This document shows positions 61,170-64,000 of a stretch of DNA of 64,000 nucleotides, piece by piece. Under the pieces are notes generated by a model. The model was not told the DNA's origin, did not search any database, and saw nothing but the letters and a program-made list of their open reading frames with translations. Position numbers and translations under genes: made by a program. Every line of letters starts with the position of its first letter. The stretch's first letter is position 1. This DNA comes from Calothrix sp. NIES-4105 (GTDB lineage Bacteria; Cyanobacteriota; Cyanobacteriia; Cyanobacteriales; Nostocaceae), in the NCBI RefSeq assembly GCF_002368415.1, contig NZ_AP018290.1, positions 2,607,470 to 2,671,469 of the forward strand, given 5' to 3'.

Positions 61170-61736
61170 TTATAGTGATTCGCGCGCAAAGTCAATTTGT
61201 TTGATTTGTGATTGAATTTCGATTTCTAGGTCTTTTAAACGTTTTGCTTCTGCTTTGATATCAATTTCATGATATTGTTTTTGTTTTAGCAAGTTGTCTA
61301 ACTCTATTTTGCGCGCGTTTATATCTGAGTTGATACGTGTACCGATAAGGTTGGCATAATCGTTAAAGCATTGCTGAACACCTTCAAAAATTGGGCGCCA
61401 TTGTTCTTCTGCAATTTGTGGTAAATGCTTGGCAAATTCTTTTCTGGTAGCTTCAATTAATGTACGACGGACATATTCAGCTTGCAGTGCGACAACTCCA
61501 ATACCACCAAGAATGGCGCCTAAAACAGGTAGAGTTATTCCAGCAAATATAATTGCGGCAAATTGTAAGATTAATGAAGCAGCGACAATTGTAAATACTC
61601 GCACCCAAAAGTAGTTAAAGGAATTAATGCCTCTGTTCATACTATCGGGAATGGTGCCGAATATATCGATTACGGTATCAGCCCAAGTTTCAAACTGATT
61701 TGAACTGTATGTATGTCCCCCAAAAGCCACGTTCAT
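61170..61736 (-). CDS. Membrane/coiled-coil fragment, possibly the C-terminus of a dynamin-like protein
   Basis: A 188-aa product. An amphipathic segment (FETWADTVIDIFGTIPDSMNR) is followed by two close hydrophobic spans (about 46-68 and 70-88, with LPVLGAILGGIGVVALQ). A long coiled coil with conserved-looking RRTLIEATRKEF and a heptad tail to the end follows. This is the layout of the paddle and GED end of bacterial dynamin-like proteins; no GTPase domain precedes it. The start overlaps the TPR gene by 47 bp in another frame. It is therefore probably a truncated gene or part of a frameshifted fusion. The dynamin assignment is tentative. Confidence 0.45.
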   Translation of the reverse strand: MNVAFGGHTYSSNQFETWADTVIDIFGTIPDSMNRGINSFNYFWVRVFTIVAASLILQFAAIIFAGITLPVLGAILGGIGVVALQAEYVRRTLIEATRKEFAKHLPQIAEEQWRPIFEGVQQCFNDYANLIGTRINSDINARKIELDNLLKQKQYHEIDIKAEAKRLKDLEIEIQSQIKQIDFARESL

Positions 61737-62454
61737 CCCAATCAGGTACTAAAATTATACCATTAGCTTCAATAGCAATTGCTTCTTGATAATCTTCATT
61801 TGCGGCTTCTTTATCACTAAGCTCGTAAAAAATATTACTGCGAAAATAATGAGAAGCATACGACCTCAGTCGGTGGGTTGGTGATAATATCTCATATAAA
61901 TCATACTCAATTTGCTCAAGTACATTTGTGTATTCATACTTGTAATCAATAGCTTTTGTAAAATTCTTTATTGCTTTTGCTTTGCTATTGTTTAAATACT
62001 GTAGACAAGCTAAATTGTAGTAATAAAAAGCACATGGTTTATTACTAACTAAATAGGTGAAATCTTCAATTGCTCCTTCAATATCACCTGTATATAAACG
62101 TGCGTCGCCACGTCCATAATAAGCTCTATACAATTCCGGATTAAGTTGAATAGCATGACTGCAATCTTCTATAGCAGCTTCATTGTTACCAATCATGGAA
62201 CGAGCAATACCTCGCTCGGTATAAGCTTGAGAATTTTGAGGATTTATTTGAAGAGCTTGATTAAAATCTTCGATTGCTGCTTCATATTCATCTATCATGA
62301 CTTTAGCAATGCCTCGATTAAAGTAAGCTATTCCGTCTTGCGGATTACATTGGATTGCTAAGGTATAATTATCAATTGCACTTTTGTAATTACCAAAATT
62401 GTAGAGAAGGGCGCCGAAAGAAGTTAATCCAGAGGAAAGTATTAAGTCAATCAT
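61690..62454 (-). CDS. Tetratricopeptide-repeat protein
   Basis: A 254-aa protein of about five TPR units with the pattern (A-Y-NRG-A----G-Y--AI-DF--A--NP), clear at about 10-150 (for example AYFNRGIAKVMIDEYEAAIE). The last 60 residues are less regular, and the final about 12 (FWGTYIQFKSV) are read in a frame different from the overlapping downstream gene. TPR proteins mediate protein-protein contacts; the partner is unknown. No Shine-Dalgarno is evident upstream of ATG 62454. Confidence 0.75.
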   Translation of the reverse strand: MIDLILSSGLTSFGALLYNFGNYKSAIDNYTLAIQCNPQDGIAYFNRGIAKVMIDEYEAAIEDFNQALQINPQNSQAYTERGIARSMIGNNEAAIEDCSHAIQLNPELYRAYYGRGDARLYTGDIEGAIEDFTYLVSNKPCAFYYYNLACLQYLNNSKAKAIKNFTKAIDYKYEYTNVLEQIEYDLYEILSPTHRLRSYASHYFRSNIFYELSDKEAANEDYQEAIAIEANGIILVPDWDERGFWGTYIQFKSV

Positions 62455-62565
62455 TTTTTTACTTTATTCCAATGCTTGTTCTACTATAAATTGGTTACAA
62501 GTTTACTTTTAAATTGCATGAAAATCTTTAAGATGCTTCTACCTGGGCATGACAATAAAAAGTTT

Positions 62566-63135
62566 TTATCTTCGCGCGGCAGCAATTAAACGCTGGTTAA
62601 CTGAATACTCAAATTGATAGAGAAAAGCGGCAATGATAATTTGAATGATGATGGGGACAACTCTCCAAACATTCCAACCGTCTGTAAAAAACTTAAGAAA
62701 ATAATAACTCAAAGCGTTGTCTGATAAAAATAAAGCTAGGGTCGTATAGGCAATAGCTGAAGATATTAGTTTTGCTACCCAACCAAACAATCCTTGCCAC
62801 CAACTCATAATTCCGGGAAAAGTACCTGGCACTGTTTCTGTTTCAGGTAGTTTGCTTTCGGGAAAAAAGTTATCTAATAGTCTATGCATCCAGTGGTGGG
62901 CAAAAGCGACTACTGCTATGGGAGATAAAAACGCCAGCAATAATAGCACGTACCAAACTTTTGGGGATATATGGCGCCAGTTAATCAGCAAGATAACATG
63001 TTCATATAACTGAGTTAGTACATATTGCCAAGCAAGCAGTAATAATATTAAACCTACCGCGTTTACCCAAGCGCGCGCTCCAGGGATTAAGCTAGGTAGT
63101 TGAGGAGATGGCGCCCTTAATGGTGAATTTGCCAT
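62566..63135 (-). CDS. Multi-pass membrane protein, unknown function
   Basis: A 189-aa protein with about four hydrophobic spans (about 24-48 VNAVGLILLLLAWQYVLTQLY, 58-80 KVWYVLLLLAFLSPIAVVAF, 115-140 and 155-178). It has a His pair in AFAHHWMHRLLDNFF. The N-terminus (MANSPLRAPSPQLPSL) is Pro-rich and probably cytoplasmic. It looks like a conserved cyanobacterial family but I cannot name it. It is divergent from the AraC-family regulator. Confidence 0.6.
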   Translation of the reverse strand: MANSPLRAPSPQLPSLIPGARAWVNAVGLILLLLAWQYVLTQLYEHVILLINWRHISPKVWYVLLLLAFLSPIAVVAFAHHWMHRLLDNFFPESKLPETETVPGTFPGIMSWWQGLFGWVAKLISSAIAYTTLALFLSDNALSYYFLKFFTDGWNVWRVVPIIIQIIIAAFLYQFEYSVNQRLIAAARR

Positions 63136-63277
63136 AATTTTTATGAAAAGACCAAAAGATTACACAGCATAACTAGATAGTTATCTAAGCATTATATTAC
63201 TGTTAATTTTAGGCGCCATCCTGATAACTACCAAAATTTACATCAAAATTTCATAAAGTTAAGAAAGTTTAAAAGCT

Positions 63278-64000
63278 ATGACTAATCATGAACCACCCCA
63301 ACACTTGCACTTGCTAGATAGCTTTGATTTAGGATGGAATGGCTTAAATCTAATTTATGAGATTGAACCCGCTGATGAAACACCAGAAATTAAGCTGGGG
63401 ATGGATTTTATTTGTATTGCGCTAGATAATTTTTCTGCTAGCTTTATGATGGATGCACGCTGGCAACACCGCGCGTATGCCAAAGGTGACATTATTATTA
63501 TTCCATCGACGCAGGTTTTTCCTCGGACGCAGCTTGATAGGGAAACACCGTTACTTGAGTTGTTTTTAAATCCTAATGTACTTAGACGCACGGCTATTGA
63601 TTTTGATAGTTTTGAAAATATAGAATTGACGCGACAATTACAAGTAAATGACCCATTGATAGAACAGATGGGACTTGCAATGATGGCAGAAGTTAAAGTT
63701 GGTGGCGCCAGTAGTAAGCTTTATGTTGAATCAATGACTTCTGCTTTATCAGCGCATTTACTTAGGCGATATTGTTCACAGCGAAGTGTTATTAAAGAGT
63801 ATACTGGCGGATTGGCTAAGTATAAGCTTCGGCAAGTGATTGAGTATATAAATACGCATTTAGAAGATAATTTAACGCTTTCTGAACTGGCAGGAGCAGC
63901 TTGCACTAGTCCTACTTATTTCGCGAGTCTGTTTAAGCAGTCGATGGGAATAACTCCACATCAGTATGTGATGCAATGTCGTATTGAGAAGGCTAAGGTA
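63278..64000 (+). CDS. AraC-family transcriptional regulator (3' end cut by window)
   Basis: Open for 241 codons from ATG 63278 to the window edge. An N-terminal ligand domain (MTNHEPPQHLHLLDSFDLGW...) of the cyanobacterial AraC type is followed by the first helix-turn-helix of the C-terminal domain: YINTHLEDNLTLSELAGAACTSPTYFASLFKQSMGITPHQYVMQCRIEKAKV in the original (about residues 190-241). The second helix-turn-helix continues beyond the window. It is divergent from the membrane protein at 62566-63135, separated by 142 bp. Confidence 0.85.
   Translation, partial: MTNHEPPQHLHLLDSFDLGWNGLNLIYEIEPADETPEIKLGMDFICIALDNFSASFMMDARWQHRAYAKGDIIIIPSTQVFPRTQLDRETPLLELFLNPNVLRRTAIDFDSFENIELTRQLQVNDPLIEQMGLAMMAEVKVGGASSKLYVESMTSALSAHLLRRYCSQRSVIKEYTGGLAKYKLRQVIEYINTHLEDNLTLSELAGAACTSPTYFASLFKQSMGITPHQYVMQCRIEKAKV

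Overview
The window is cyanobacterial chromosome, AT-rich (roughly 40% GC by eye) and most likely from the Nostocales. Pointers are cyanobacterial gene families (psaX, NdhB, DUF4079, a short Rps1, a Mo-nitrogenase C-terminal domain protein, the RRM protein Rbp, a very large Ser/Thr kinase-ATPase-histidine kinase), an rrn operon with tRNA-Ile and tRNA-Ala in the spacer plus a D1-type helix, and many short palindromic repeats between genes. The usual cyanobacterial octamer HIP1 (GCGATCGC) was found once, whereas the hexamer GGCGCC was hand-counted about 70 times.

Layout. 1-2000: end of a repeat-protein gene, a stand-alone Mo-nitrogenase C-terminal domain gene and a repeat-rich spacer. 2013-6107 (minus): asd-dapA-rnj (aspartate-family/lysine synthesis and RNase J). 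6957-10757 (plus): tig-clpP-clpX. 11016-18865: an alpha/beta hydrolase, a GntR regulator divergent from a dienelactone-hydrolase-like gene, Rps1, tRNA-Ser(UGA), a metallophosphoesterase, nadA and a membrane protein. 19414-24744 (minus): complete 16S-tRNA-Ile-tRNA-Ala-23S-5S operon with a near-consensus promoter, processing stems, box A motifs and a terminator. 24855-30750 (plus): glyQ, DUF4079, comEC, tRNA-Ser(CGA), a CapA-like gene and a DUF4864-like gene. 31170-36284: larE, a hybrid histidine kinase, psaX (44 codons), lipA and a response regulator. 36548-42175: an 1875-residue signalling protein.

42440-48361 (minus) is the most distinctive accessory region. Five close or overlapping genes encode a heme-oxygenase-like putative diiron protein, two flavoprotein oxidoreductases, an arylformamidase-like hydrolase and an O-methyltransferase homologue whose usual catalytic His is Met. 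This looks like a small oxidative tailoring pathway without any NRPS or PKS. An AT-rich spacer of about 1.1 kb precedes it.

49504-59606: ndhB, rbp with a leader that may sequester its Shine-Dalgarno, topA, a 45-aa conserved-looking microprotein, aroQ, an ADP-ribosylglycohydrolase-like gene and a 7TM-HD (PgpH-like) phosphodiesterase. 59851-61118: a 264-aa helical protein overlapping a PIN-domain nuclease, a candidate toxin-antitoxin pair bracketed by two copies of the same hairpin repeat. 61170-64000: a dynamin-C-terminus-like membrane fragment overlapping a TPR gene, a membrane protein and an AraC-family regulator cut by the window end.

All family names come from reading motifs and from memory of the families; no search was run.
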